A stretch of DNA of 35,110 nt from an uncultured Bacilli bacterium (GTDB taxonomy: Bacteria; Bacillota_I; Bacilli_A; RF39; UBA660). Below the pieces are notes generated by a model. That model was not told the DNA's origin, searched no databases, and saw only the letters and a program-made list of their open reading frames with translations. Made by a program: the position numbers and the translations under genes. Below, piece by piece: positions 1-8,699 of this stretch (position 1 is the stretch's first letter; the number at the start of each line of letters is the position of its first letter). The stretch lies in the NCBI GenBank assembly GCA_934085875.1, contig CAKOHQ010000008.1:1-35110 (forward strand), read 5' to 3'.

Positions 1-270
1 GTAACAATGTATTTAGATTATGCAGAATTACAAGCAGAAAATCATAATGCTATGACTATGAAAGATTGGGTAGAAAAGTTAAATGCATTCTTACAATTTA
101 ATGGTAAAGAAATATTACGCAATGCTGGGAAAATATCTGCAAAAGTAGCACAAGAATTAGCTTATAAAGAGTATGATAAATTTAAAGTTAAACAAGATAA
201 ATTATATAAATCAGATTTTGATAATTTTTTAAATGAAACAAGAATGATAGAGAATGGAAGTGATAAATAA
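1..270 (+). CDS. RhuM-family protein, C-terminal fragment
   Basis: The reading frame is open from the first base of the window, so this is the 3' end of a longer gene. The visible ~89 residues (YLDYAELQAE, MKDWVEKLNAFL, AGKISAKVAQELA, then a K/D/Y-rich tail) resemble the C-terminus of RhuM/Fic-associated 'virulence RhuM' proteins, which are about 330 residues long. RhuM proteins occur in genomic islands and next to restriction or abortive-infection genes; their biochemical role is not settled. The stop codon overlaps the next start by one base (ATAATG), so it may be co-transcribed with rbgA, although it is functionally unrelated. The family call rests on remembered motif similarity in a short segment. 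Confidence 0.6.
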   Translation, partial: VTMYLDYAELQAENHNAMTMKDWVEKLNAFLQFNGKEILRNAGKISAKVAQELAYKEYDKFKVKQDKLYKSDFDNFLNETRMIENGSDK

Positions 271-1199
271 TGGATATGTATCAAAAAAGAGAAATGAGAA
301 AGAATAAAAAAATGAACGAAGATACAAAAAGTTTACCATCAACGAGTATCAACTGGTTTCCAGGACATATGCAGAAAACTAAAAGACAAATAAGTGAATT
401 ATTACCACTTATTGATGTAGTATATGAACTTATTGATAGTAGAATACCATATTCTAGTAAAATAGTTGATATAGATAATACTATAAAAAATAAACCTAGA
501 ATACTCATTATGACTAAATATGATTTATGTGATAAAGAAGAAACTAATAAGTGGATTAAATATTATGAAAATAAAGGATATAAAGTAATAAAAACTAATT
601 TGAATACAAATGATAGTATTAAAGATATAGTAAATGAAACAAATAGTTTAATGGAAAATATTAATCAAAAAAGAAATAATAGTGGTATGAAAGAAAAAGT
701 AATAAAAGCTTTAGTAATTGGTATACCAAATGTAGGAAAAAGTACATTAATTAATAAAATGGCTGGTAAAAAAGTTGCAAATGTTGGTAATAAACCTGGT
801 GTTACTAAAAACTTAGTTTGGTTAAAAACAAAGAGTAATATTTTGTTATTAGATACTCCGGGTATATTATGGCCAAAATTTGATAATCAAAAAGTTGCAT
901 TAAATTTAGCTAGTATGACAGCTATAAAACAAGAAATATTAGACAAAGATGAATTAGCTGTATATATTTTAAATACGTTATATAATTGTTATCCAAACAA
1001 ATTAAAAGAAAGATACAGTATTTCATATATAGATGAAGATTTATGTGAAACATATGACATAATTGGTAAAAAAATAGGAGCTATTGTAAGTGGTGGAGAA
1101 ATAGATTATAATAGAGTAAGTGAATATATATTAAATGATATTAAAAACGAATATATAAAAGATATAACATTTGATAGGATGAATGAATATGAAAGCTGA
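270..1199 (+). CDS. rbgA: Ribosome biogenesis GTPase RbgA (YlqF)
   Basis: This is a circularly permuted GTPase that in Bacillus acts late in 50S subunit assembly. The N-terminal core shows WFPGHMQKTKRQI near residue 29, which is typical of RbgA/YlqF. The G4-like motif TKYD (about residue 82) precedes the Walker A motif GIPNVGKSTL (about 151) and the G3 motif DTPG, the permuted order expected for the family. The total of 309 residues is slightly long: family members usually begin just before the WFPGHM block, so a start at the internal ATG at 312 is possible. The 270 start is kept because GGAAGTG lies upstream of it. Its 3' end overlaps the next gene by about 11 bases, which fits an operon. 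Confidence 0.92.
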   Translation: MDMYQKREMRKNKKMNEDTKSLPSTSINWFPGHMQKTKRQISELLPLIDVVYELIDSRIPYSSKIVDIDNTIKNKPRILIMTKYDLCDKEETNKWIKYYENKGYKVIKTNLNTNDSIKDIVNETNSLMENINQKRNNSGMKEKVIKALVIGIPNVGKSTLINKMAGKKVANVGNKPGVTKNLVWLKTKSNILLLDTPGILWPKFDNQKVALNLASMTAIKQEILDKDELAVYILNTLYNCYPNKLKERYSISYIDEDLCETYDIIGKKIGAIVSGGEIDYNRVSEYILNDIKNEYIKDITFDRMNEYES

Positions 1200-1584
1200 A
1201 ACTGAGTTAAAAATAAAATTAATAAGAAAAGTTTTAATTAATAAATTAGAACTTGGAAGTTATATGACTAAAGATGAATTTATTGATTTTTGTATTAAAT
1301 TTACTAATAATTTAATATATAATAGAAATTCAAATATATTAAGTTATAGTATTGAAGAACTAGAGATTACGATTAATAAAATGATTAATTTTTTTGATAA
1401 TTTGGGTTTAAGTAAAAAAGATATAATTGAAGCATTTAAAAAAAATTATTCATTTATAGATTTATTTTTGGATAAAGATTTTTTAGATAAATATATATTA
1501 TTGAGTGTTTTAGAAAATGATGAAAATACTATAAGGAAAAATATTTTGTTAAATGATTCCAAAAGAATTAAAATTCCACTATAA
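1189..1584 (+). CDS. Hypothetical protein, N-terminal part of a split gene
   Basis: I do not recognise this protein. It is about 131 residues, mostly charged/hydrophobic helical sequence rich in I, L, N and K, with no signal peptide or membrane segment. The ATG at 1189 is preferred to the one at 1183 because AGGATG (1176-1181) is then spaced about 8 bases away. It ends at TAA 1582-1584. The next open frame (1588-2112) is in the same reading frame, only one codon later, with no convincing ribosome binding site. The two may therefore be one gene of about 307 codons interrupted by a nonsense codon. It lies between rbgA and rnhB with overlaps on the outer sides, so the ancestral gene was part of this operon. 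Confidence 0.55.
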   Translation: MKAETELKIKLIRKVLINKLELGSYMTKDEFIDFCIKFTNNLIYNRNSNILSYSIEELEITINKMINFFDNLGLSKKDIIEAFKKNYSFIDLFLDKDFLDKYILLSVLENDENTIRKNILLNDSKRIKIPL

Positions 1585-1587
1585 GAA

Positions 1588-2112
1588 ATGTATGCAAGAT
1601 ATGTTATGACTAAGTTAGCTAATAGAGAAATATGTTATAGTAATTTAGCAAGGGAAACATATTCTATTTTTGTAAAATCATTAATTAGAAATACGTATTA
1701 TAAAAACGATTCTAAAATTTTAAATAGGTTTAAAAATTTAGAACAAATTTGTAAATTATATCCAGTTGATTATAACTTTATAAATAAATTAAAACAAGAA
1801 AAAATAAATAGTAATGTTTCATTTAATAACAAATTATCTAAACAAGAAAAGATAAATATTGTTTTAAATAATTATTATAAAGTTTCTAATATAAGAGAAT
1901 TGTCTGAACTGGTAAATATTTCAACAAGTTCAATACAGAGATATTTGAAAGAAGCGAAGGATTATGTTTCTGAATCAGAATATCAAAGAATTAAATTGTG
2001 GCTTCAAAATGCAAAAAGTGAAGGACTGAGTCGCGGTGGAATAAATTCTCAATTAAATAATGGCTATACGAAAGATGAAGAAGGTAAATTTAATGGCAAT
2101 AAAAGAAGATAA
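1588..2112 (+). CDS. Hypothetical HTH-containing protein, C-terminal part of a split gene
   Basis: This is a 174-residue frame continuing in phase from the frame ending at 1584. I do not recognise the family. Around residues 95-125 there is a plausible helix-turn-helix ([19 protein letters not shown]), similar in pattern to homeodomain-like or SpoIIID-like DNA-binding segments. The C-terminus is basic (NGNKRR). The region just upstream of the ATG at 1588 lacks a purine-rich ribosome binding site, so independent initiation is doubtful and either readthrough or pseudogenisation is possible. Its end overlaps the start of rnhB by 20 bases. The protein contains no motif that identifies a substrate or partner. 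Confidence 0.5.
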   Translation: MYARYVMTKLANREICYSNLARETYSIFVKSLIRNTYYKNDSKILNRFKNLEQICKLYPVDYNFINKLKQEKINSNVSFNNKLSKQEKINIVLNNYYKVSNIRELSELVNISTSSIQRYLKEAKDYVSESEYQRIKLWLQNAKSEGLSRGGINSQLNNGYTKDEEGKFNGNKRR

Positions 2113-2722
2113 TATAGATTTATTACAATATGAAAAAGAATTATACAATAAGGGTATAAATTTTATTGCCGGTGTTGATGAAGTTGGTCGTGGACCACTT
2201 TATGGCCCTGTCGTTGCTGCAGCAGTAATTTTACCTAAAAATTATAAATTACAAGGTTTGAATGATTCAAAAAAATTAAGTGAGAAAAAACGTAATGAAT
2301 TTTATAAAATTATTAATAAAGATGCTTTAGCGATAGGTGTTGGTATAATATGTGAAGATAAAATAGATGAAGTTAATATATATGAGGCAACTAAGTTAGC
2401 TATGAAAGAAGCTATTGATAAATTAAAAATAAAACCAGAACATATTTTAATAGATGCTATGCCACTTGATATTGAAATACCTACAACGAGTATCATAAAG
2501 GGTGATGCTAAAAGCGAAAGTATTGCAGCAGCAAGTGTTATTGCAAAAGTAACTAGAGACAGTATGATGTATGAACTTGATAAAAAGTATCCTATGTATG
2601 GATTTGGTAGTCATAAAGGTTATCCTACTAAAAGACATATAGAAGCAATACATGAATATGGTTTAATTCCTGGATATAGGAAAAGTTATGCACCTATTAA
2701 AGATATGATAGAGGAGAAATAA
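2093..2722 (+). CDS. rnhB: Ribonuclease HII
   Basis: RNase HII cleaves the RNA strand of RNA/DNA hybrids and excises single ribonucleotides from DNA. The protein shows the hallmark [20 protein letters not shown] block, with the catalytic Asp and Glu, near residues 27-46, then NDSKKLS and a second acidic position in ILIDAMPL. The [21 protein letters not shown] block and the [11 protein letters not shown] block are also typical. I place the start at ATG 2093 because GAAGAAGG (2077-2084) sits 8 bases upstream; an in-frame start at 2060 would add 11 residues with no ribosome binding site. This gives 209 residues, normal for the family. The stop is followed one base later by ftsY. Confidence 0.95.
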   Translation: MAIKEDNIDLLQYEKELYNKGINFIAGVDEVGRGPLYGPVVAAAVILPKNYKLQGLNDSKKLSEKKRNEFYKIINKDALAIGVGIICEDKIDEVNIYEATKLAMKEAIDKLKIKPEHILIDAMPLDIEIPTTSIIKGDAKSESIAAASVIAKVTRDSMMYELDKKYPMYGFGSHKGYPTKRHIEAIHEYGLIPGYRKSYAPIKDMIEEK

Positions 2723-2723
2723 T

Positions 2724-3695
2724 ATGGGATTATTTGATAAATTTAAAAATGTATTTAAAAAAGAAGAAAAAAAAGATATAGAAGTTTATGATAAAGGTTT
2801 AGAAAAAACTAGAAAAGAATTTGTTAATGAACTTAATTTATTAGGAATTAAGTATACTAAAGTAAGTGATGAATATTTTGAAGAATTAGAAAGTTTACTA
2901 ATAAAAGCTGACATTGGTGTTAATACGGTATTTGAATTTTTAGATAGGTTAAAGAAACGTGTTAAACACGAAAATATTACTAATACTGAATTTTTAAAAG
3001 AAGTTATAGTTGATGAATTATTTATGATTTATGTTGAAGGTGAAAATTTATCTGATAAAATCAATATGAATAATGATGGCCCAACTATTTTGCTATTCGT
3101 TGGCGTTAATGGTGTTGGTAAAACTACAACAATAGGTAAGATTGCAAATAAATATAATAAAGAAGGTAAAAAAGTTATGTTGATTGCTGGTGATACTTTT
3201 AGAGCTGGTGCAGTTGAACAACTTAAAATATGGGCTGATAGAACTAATTCTCTATTCTTTGGAAAAGAAAATATAGACCCAGCTGGTGTTGTTTATGAAG
3301 GATTAGAATTAGCAAAAAAAGAGAATGTTGATATAGTTTTAATTGATACAGCAGGTAGATTACAAAATAAAGTTAATTTGATGAATGAACTTGAAAAAGT
3401 AAATAAAGTTATAGGAAAATTAATACCTAATGCTCCTCATGAAACTTTACTCATTATAGATGCTACAACTGGACAAAATGGTATTTTACAAGCTGAAAGT
3501 TTTAAAAATATAACTAATATAACTGGAATAGTTTTAACTAAATTAGATGGTACTGCAAAAGGTGGTATAGTACTTGCAATAAAAGAGAGTGTTGGAATAC
3601 CAGTTAAATTTATCGGTTTAGGTGAAGGTGTTGATGATCTTAAACCATTTGATATTGAAGAATATATTTATGGATTATTTAAGGATATGATGTAA
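2724..3695 (+). CDS. ftsY: Signal recognition particle receptor FtsY
   Basis: This SRP GTPase docks ribosome-nascent chain-SRP complexes at the membrane. The four-helix N domain (about residues 25-105) is followed by the G domain with Walker A GVNGVGKTTT (127-136), the DTFRAGAVEQL motif, DTAGR (208-212), TKLDGTAKGG and GLGEGVDDL. At 323 residues it is short for FtsY because the acidic N-terminal A domain is reduced to about 20 charged residues, as in many Gram-positives. A GAGGAG ribosome binding site precedes the ATG. The gene is coupled to rnhB upstream and overlaps ylxM by one base downstream; ftsY-ylxM adjacency is the usual SRP cluster of Bacillota, although ffh is not seen here. Confidence 0.96.
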   Translation: MGLFDKFKNVFKKEEKKDIEVYDKGLEKTRKEFVNELNLLGIKYTKVSDEYFEELESLLIKADIGVNTVFEFLDRLKKRVKHENITNTEFLKEVIVDELFMIYVEGENLSDKINMNNDGPTILLFVGVNGVGKTTTIGKIANKYNKEGKKVMLIAGDTFRAGAVEQLKIWADRTNSLFFGKENIDPAGVVYEGLELAKKENVDIVLIDTAGRLQNKVNLMNELEKVNKVIGKLIPNAPHETLLIIDATTGQNGILQAESFKNITNITGIVLTKLDGTAKGGIVLAIKESVGIPVKFIGLGEGVDDLKPFDIEEYIYGLFKDMM

Positions 3696-3979
3696 TGGAA
3701 GAAAGAGATTATTTAATAGCTTTGTTTGAATATTATAGGAACTTATTAACTGATAAACAAAAGAATTATTTTATTGATTATTATTATGATAATTTAACAA
3801 TGGAAGAAATTGCTATAAACGATAATATATCTAAGAATGCTGTTAGTAAACAAATTAAAATTATTAAAGATAAATTAAAGTATTATGAAAATAATTTAAA
3901 TTTATATAGCAATAGTATAAATATAAAAAAAATTATAAATGATAAAAAAATTCTTGATAGTATTATAGAATATATCTAA
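3695..3979 (+). CDS. ylxM: YlxM-like SRP-associated HTH protein (UPF0122)
   Basis: This 94-residue protein has a sigma-70 region 4-like helix-turn-helix: LTDKQKNYFIDYYYDN, then LTMEEIAINDNISKNAVSKQIKIIKDKL. It matches the UPF0122/YlxM family, which is nearly always encoded between ftsY and ffh and is thought to modulate SRP function or its expression. Here it follows ftsY with a one-base overlap (TGTAATGG), but ffh is not the next gene: the run ends and a convergent gene follows. The extra ~25 C-terminal residues are Asn/Ile/Lys-rich and unremarkable. Confidence 0.85.
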   Translation: MEERDYLIALFEYYRNLLTDKQKNYFIDYYYDNLTMEEIAINDNISKNAVSKQIKIIKDKLKYYENNLNLYSNSINIKKIINDKKILDSIIEYI

Positions 3980-4001
3980 ATTGATATATTTTTTTTGCTA
4001 T

Positions 4002-4025
4002 AAAAAAGAACCATCGTGGTTCTTT
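4002..4025 (-). terminator. Rho-independent terminator of the recU-PBP1 unit
   Basis: A perfect 9-bp stem AAAGAACCA/TGGTTCTTT (4005-4013 with 4017-4025) and a 3-base loop. On the - strand it is followed by a T run, so it serves the penicillin-binding protein gene; its outer arm overlaps that gene's stop codon. On the + strand there is no T tail after the stem. Confidence 0.85.
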
Positions 4026-6888
4026 AACTAACATTTAAAGACTTAGTTTGAGTTTTACCTTGATATTTAATTGTGAAAACTACCTCATTGCCATTTTTTG
4101 AATATGTAATACTTGCTAAATCTGTAATGTCATTATTATTTTTATCGTATACTTTAACAATACTTGTCAGAGTATTTGAATCATGCATTGTATTATATTC
4201 ATCTAAAGTTAATGAATTTTTTTCTATTCTTACTTCAAAGTCATTATTATCATTTGATGTTGAAGGTTTTGTAGTTGTTTCAGTAGGAATTGTATTTGTT
4301 GGTTTAACTTCAATACTTACTCCATCTGAATCACATCCATTGTAATTAGTGTATGTGGTTTTTACTGTTACTTGAGCTTTATCTAAAATAATACCATTAT
4401 ATGTATATTTTGTTTCTGTTGTTGTACCTAAATAAGTACCGTTTAAGTATACTGCATAACCTACATTTCCTAATATTTCATTGTTTCTAGATATAGTGTA
4501 ATTTAAGTATTTATCTCCCCAATATTTATATACGTTGTTAGCAAATTTATCTTTTAAGAAATTTGCATCTAACGCTTTTGGTGTAGAAATACCTTTCCAA
4601 GTAATTGTAATACCATTTTCATTACTTGTATAATTTAAATTACTTACATTTTCTAATGTACTGAATGTTGTTGAAGTTTCAGTTGGTGCTGACCCTTTTT
4701 TAAACATTTCTGTTGATCTTAAGTTTTCTGGTGTTGCTGGACTTGCTAATTCTAATGGATCTGTTCCTAATTCAACTTCTGCTGTAACAACAGTTGTAGG
4801 TTTTTCCCATACAGAATTTGGTTTTAATATTTTGCTTCCTAATATTTTACTAATTGCACGTCTTTGTGAAGAACCTTCACTATTTGATAAGTAATATTCT
4901 TTTGTAACTTCGTCGTAACCATACCATAATGAAATACAATAATCTGGTGAGTAGGTTAGTTGCCATGAGTCTCCAATTATATTTCCTGTAATTCCTTTTG
5001 CTTTTTTAAATGCTGCATCAACTGTTGATGTTCCTGTTTTACTTGCAACGTCTGTACCGCTAACAGTACCGGTTGCAACATTATTGCTCGTTACAGCATA
5101 TTTAAGCACCATATTTATCATATAAGCAGTAGATTCTTCCATTGCTTTTACTTTTTTTGGTTTAACAGTATATGTTTCTCCTGAATTTGTGTATTCTATT
5201 TTTGTAAAACTATAAGGTTCAATATATGTTCCACCTCTTGCAAATGTTGCATATGCTGCTGCCATTTGTAATGGGTTTACACCATCAAATCCTCCGATAC
5301 TGTGTGATTCGTTTATATAACCATTTTCGTATTGTGGAGTAATACCTAAATTTGTAACAAATTCTTTTATTTGATCTTGACTTAATTGTTGGAAAGTATA
5401 AAGAGCAGGTATATTTCTACTTGATGCTAGAGCTGTTTTTGCTGTCATAACACCTTTATAACTATTATCCCAGTTTTTAATACTTCCTCCGCCACTATAA
5501 GTGTAAGTATCATCTACTACTGTATTTCCAGGTGACCAATTTAAATATTCAAATGCTGGACCGTAATCAAATATTGGTTTTGCAGTACTTCCTGGATGTC
5601 TTTTAATCATTGTAGCATAATTGTAACTACGTTCTGATTTTTTGTTTCTTCCAGCACCAATTGCGGTAATACTACCATCTTTAACATCTATAACAGTCAT
5701 AGCTGCTTGAACTTTATCATTTTTCCATGTATATCCGTCTCCTTTGTATATACTTTCAATTACATCTTGTTTTTCTGGATCTAATGTAGTATAAATTGTC
5801 ATTGATGTTGTTGCTGGATCGTTTCCAGTTCTATTAATAATCTCTTTAACAACAGTATCTATGTATCCTTGATATTTATTAACTGTTTTACCAGTAGAAA
5901 CTAAAGTACTCTCAAGTGGAATACTTCTAGCTAAATCTCTCTCTTCTTTATTAATATATCCATGTCTATACATTAAGTTTAATACTAAATTACGTCTTGA
6001 TTCTGCTGTTTTTGGATGACTATATGGATCATAAGCATCTGGCGCTTGGAATAAACCAGCTATTGTTGCTGCTTCTACTAAAGATAATTCACTAGAACTT
6101 TTATTAAAATATTTTTGACTAGCTTGCTCTACACCGTATGCACCACTTCCAAGATATGGCATATTAACATAGAATTCTAAAATTTGTTCTTTTGTATAAG
6201 CTTTTTCTACTTTAAATACTGACATATAAATATCTGTAAATTTTCTTATAATTCCTTTTATTCCACTTCTTGCTTTGTCAGAATATGCATTTTTTACAAC
6301 TTGCATTGTAAGTGTTGATCCACCACCAGCATTAGAATGTCCTACTAACTGTCCAGCAACAGCTTTTGAAAATCTTGCTAAATCTATACCATTATGTTGA
6401 AAATATCTTGAGTCTTCTGTTGCAACAATTGCATCTATTAATACTTGAGGTAATTCTTCATAATTAACTAATTCTCTATTTTCAGTACCAAGTCTTGCAA
6501 ATTCATTACCATTTTTATCTAATAACACACTTGATTCTTTACTATATAAATTACTTGTATCAAATTTTGGTGAATTAATTATTATATATAAAGTAAAAAT
6601 TATTCCTATTGTTAAACAAAATATCATGAATAACATAAATAAAATTAATATTTTTTGTGCTAATGTACCTTTTTTATATTTTAACTTTAATTTATTTGCT
6701 TCATATTTTGCAACTTTAGCATTATTTCTGATTTTTGCTTTTGTTCTTTCTTTACCTTTATATTTGTATACATTAGTTAGATCTAATGTTTCGTTTTCTA
6801 ATTTTTCTATTTCTTTCTTCTTTTTTATTGCTTTATTTTTTTTAGGTATTTTTTCTTTATCTTTTTTTGTATACGTTGTTTTTTTCAT
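4024..6888 (-). CDS. Class A penicillin-binding protein (PBP1 type)
   Basis: A bifunctional peptidoglycan glycosyltransferase/transpeptidase of 954 residues. The first ~75 residues are a strongly basic, Lys/Glu-rich cytoplasmic tail, followed by one membrane segment (about 78-104). The GT51 domain contains ATEDSRYFQHNGID with the catalytic Glu near 158, GGGSTLTMQVVKN and EFYVNMPYLGSGAYGV. The transpeptidase domain carries all three motifs: STAK (434-437), SRN (490-492) and KTGT (617-620). The ~230-residue C-terminal tail is Thr/Asn-rich, with possible Fn3/Ig-like beta modules and a Thr-rich linker near 865. Its ATG overlaps the recU stop (ATGA), and AAGGAGG precedes it, the classic recU-ponA arrangement of Bacillus. 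Confidence 0.95.
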   Translation of the reverse strand: MKKTTYTKKDKEKIPKKNKAIKKKKEIEKLENETLDLTNVYKYKGKERTKAKIRNNAKVAKYEANKLKLKYKKGTLAQKILILFMLFMIFCLTIGIIFTLYIIINSPKFDTSNLYSKESSVLLDKNGNEFARLGTENRELVNYEELPQVLIDAIVATEDSRYFQHNGIDLARFSKAVAGQLVGHSNAGGGSTLTMQVVKNAYSDKARSGIKGIIRKFTDIYMSVFKVEKAYTKEQILEFYVNMPYLGSGAYGVEQASQKYFNKSSSELSLVEAATIAGLFQAPDAYDPYSHPKTAESRRNLVLNLMYRHGYINKEERDLARSIPLESTLVSTGKTVNKYQGYIDTVVKEIINRTGNDPATTSMTIYTTLDPEKQDVIESIYKGDGYTWKNDKVQAAMTVIDVKDGSITAIGAGRNKKSERSYNYATMIKRHPGSTAKPIFDYGPAFEYLNWSPGNTVVDDTYTYSGGGSIKNWDNSYKGVMTAKTALASSRNIPALYTFQQLSQDQIKEFVTNLGITPQYENGYINESHSIGGFDGVNPLQMAAAYATFARGGTYIEPYSFTKIEYTNSGETYTVKPKKVKAMEESTAYMINMVLKYAVTSNNVATGTVSGTDVASKTGTSTVDAAFKKAKGITGNIIGDSWQLTYSPDYCISLWYGYDEVTKEYYLSNSEGSSQRRAISKILGSKILKPNSVWEKPTTVVTAEVELGTDPLELASPATPENLRSTEMFKKGSAPTETSTTFSTLENVSNLNYTSNENGITITWKGISTPKALDANFLKDKFANNVYKYWGDKYLNYTISRNNEILGNVGYAVYLNGTYLGTTTETKYTYNGIILDKAQVTVKTTYTNYNGCDSDGVSIEVKPTNTIPTETTTKPSTSNDNNDFEVRIEKNSLTLDEYNTMHDSNTLTSIVKVYDKNNNDITDLASITYSKNGNEVVFTIKYQGKTQTKSLNVS

Positions 6889-7451
6889 TTATTATCCTCC
6901 TTAAAATAAACTTCATTGATTACTTTAATATAATCTAATGCAGGTGTTATTCCTTCTTTTATATTATGTCCTTTCTCTTTAATATAATTGTATGGGATGC
7001 TTTTTCTATCATAGTTAGAGGTAAAATCAATTATGTCATTACCATCTAACAAATAATATAAACTATTTATTTTAATAATTAAAAAACTTATACCTCCATG
7101 TTTAATAACTCTTTTCATATGTAGCAATTGATGATCATGTAAATTTGATAATGGAAAAGAAGTTTTATTTAATGTTTCTTTTGCATCAAAATCTATATAT
7201 TTACCTTTATATATTCCATTATAATCTAATGTGCTAGGTATTTTATAGTATCCTTCTAATATTTTATTTTTTTTATAGTCAACATTACATACTAATATAG
7301 GAGTAGGTTTTTTATATATTATTGCTATATCATTGTTAATATAGTATTCATTACTTAAATTAATTAGGTTTTCTAGTTTCATACCTCTATTTTTATGAGA
7401 TACATTTCTTTTATATTCTTTATTTATACTTCCAGGATATAACACATACAT
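6885..7451 (-). CDS. recU: Holliday junction resolvase RecU
   Basis: RecU resolves Holliday junctions in recombinational repair and chromosome segregation of Bacillota. The family signatures NRGMKLENLINLSNEYY, IYKKPTP, STLDYNGIYKGKYIDFDAKET, KTSFPLSNLHDHQLLHM and GGISFLII are all present, including the Asp/Glu/Lys nuclease core (DFDAKE). At 189 residues it is slightly shorter than the B. subtilis protein. The ATG at 7451 is preferred to the GTG one codon earlier, although AAGG is very close to both. It is translationally coupled to the downstream PBP gene and transcribed divergently from engB; a TATAAT-like box lies in the AT-rich 7455-7500 interval on the - strand. Confidence 0.94.
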   Translation of the reverse strand: MYVLYPGSINKEYKRNVSHKNRGMKLENLINLSNEYYINNDIAIIYKKPTPILVCNVDYKKNKILEGYYKIPSTLDYNGIYKGKYIDFDAKETLNKTSFPLSNLHDHQLLHMKRVIKHGGISFLIIKINSLYYLLDGNDIIDFTSNYDRKSIPYNYIKEKGHNIKEGITPALDYIKVINEVYFKEDNK

Positions 7452-7501
7452 CACCTTATTTAATTATATAATATAAATTGTTTATTTTCTATATAAATAG
7501 T

Positions 7502-7513
7502 TGCAAATTTGCA
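7502..7513. promoter_or_regulatory. Perfect 12-bp palindrome between recU and engB
   Basis: TGCAAATTTGCA is an exact palindrome in the ~107-bp divergent intergenic region, close to the likely promoters of both directions. It has the size and symmetry of a repressor operator, but no regulator can be assigned from sequence alone. Confidence 0.3.
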
Positions 7514-7558
7514 TTATTTTACATTATTTTATATAATTATATTGGGTGGATGAATATT

Positions 7559-8143
7559 ATGAAAATAGAATCGTCAGATTTAACAAATATTGCAGTTAGA
7601 ACAAGTCAATATCCAACAGATATGAAAGATGAGTTTTTGCTTGTAGGAAAAAGTAATGTCGGAAAGAGTAGTTTTATAAATACTGTACTTGCTAGAAAAA
7701 ACTTTGCTCGTACTAGTAGCAAACCAGGAAAAACACAAACATTGAATTTTTATTTGGTAAATAATAATTTTTATTTGGTTGATGTACCGGGATATGGCTA
7801 TGCAAATGTGTCTAAAAGTACACAGAAAAAATTTGGATTAATGATAGAAGAATATTTGACAAAAAGAAGTAATTTAAAAATGGTGTTTATGTTAATTGAT
7901 TTTAGGCATAAACCTAGTGAAAATGATATTTTAATGTATGATTATTTAAAATATTATGAATTACCTGTATGTGTAGTAGCTACTAAATATGATAAAGTTA
8001 AATCTAGTCAAAAAGATAAACAAGAAAAGATTGTAAGAGATACATTAAAAATAAAAGAAGAAGATAGTTTAGTATTATTTTCTAGTATTACAAAAAAAGG
8101 CAGAGAAGAGATATATAGACAGATCGAGAGCAAACTTAGTTGA
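7559..8143 (+). CDS. engB: Ribosome biogenesis GTP-binding protein EngB (YsxC)
   Basis: An essential TrmE-Era-EngA-EngB GTPase needed for 50S assembly. G1 is GKSNVGKSSFIN, the switch region TSSKPGKTQTLNFY contains the G2 Thr, G3 is DVPGYGYA, G4 is TKYDKVK and G5 includes FSSITKKG. The start at ATG 7559 is chosen because GGGTGG (7544-7549) then has ~9-base spacing; ATG 7550 would abut the ribosome binding site, and the longer upstream frame is AT-rich intergenic sequence. This gives 194 residues, the standard EngB length. It is monocistronic or leads a short unit ending at the hairpin at 8129-8153. Confidence 0.95.
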   Translation: MKIESSDLTNIAVRTSQYPTDMKDEFLLVGKSNVGKSSFINTVLARKNFARTSSKPGKTQTLNFYLVNNNFYLVDVPGYGYANVSKSTQKKFGLMIEEYLTKRSNLKMVFMLIDFRHKPSENDILMYDYLKYYELPVCVVATKYDKVKSSQKDKQEKIVRDTLKIKEEDSLVLFSSITKKGREEIYRQIESKLS

Positions 8144-8153
8144 TGCTTTTTTT
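8129..8153 (+). terminator. Terminator after engB
   Basis: AGCA-AAC (8129-8135) pairs with GTT (8139-8141) and TGCT (8144-8147), with a 2-base bulge, followed by seven T. The hairpin spans the last codons and the TGA stop of engB. Confidence 0.55.
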
Positions 8154-8206
8154 CTTGCAACAATTTAAATTTTATTATATATTAAATACAGATAGGATAT
8201 GATTTT

Positions 8207-8689
8207 ATGAATAAAAAAGGATTTACATTGATAGAACTTTTATCCGTTATAATTTTAATTGGATTAATTCTTGGTATAGCTACTACTGGTATATTAAGAG
8301 GTGAAAAGAAAGCTAAAGAAAAAACACTTGCTTCTAAAGTAAAAAATATAGAAAAAGCAGCAATAGTTTATGGACAAAATCATAGAGAAAATTTTGTTTC
8401 TTTTACTTCAGGTTATTGTGAAGGTATAAGTAATTGTAAATACTATGAATATGTAATTAATGATGAAAATAAGAATGCTATAACAGTATCTATGTTGCTT
8501 GAAAATGACGATGATAATGGTCCTTATATTAATGCGGATGACGATAATAATAATATACTAAACCCAACTGATAATAATAAAAATATGAATGCTTGTGAAA
8601 TACAAATATATCAAAAATATGGGAAAATATATGCGGTCTATGATAAAAATAAAGTAGTAGAAGACGAAGATACTAAATGTTGGAAATAA
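8207..8689 (+). CDS. Type IV pilin/pseudopilin-like protein
   Basis: The N-terminus MNKKGFTLIELLSVIILIG is a textbook class III (prepilin) signal: a short basic leader, cleavage before Phe6 and Glu5 of the mature protein, followed by a ~20-residue hydrophobic helix. The remaining ~130 residues form a small hydrophilic head with four to five Cys and an Asp/Asn-rich stretch (NADDDNNNILNPTDNNKN), possibly a metal-binding or flexible loop. Such proteins are processed by a prepilin peptidase and assembled by a type II-like or competence (ComG) system, none of which is encoded in this window. The end C.IQIYQKYGKIYAVYD resembles that of the neighbour, so the two genes are paralogues. Confidence 0.85.
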   Translation: MNKKGFTLIELLSVIILIGLILGIATTGILRGEKKAKEKTLASKVKNIEKAAIVYGQNHRENFVSFTSGYCEGISNCKYYEYVINDENKNAITVSMLLENDDDNGPYINADDDNNNILNPTDNNKNMNACEIQIYQKYGKIYAVYDKNKVVEDEDTKCWK

Positions 8690-8699
8690 GGTGTAATAT

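Noticed and set aside
4073..4345. + strand frame within the penicillin-binding protein gene
   Set aside because: Shadow of the - strand gene, with no ribosome binding site and no domain; the same applies to + strand frame 6626-6904.
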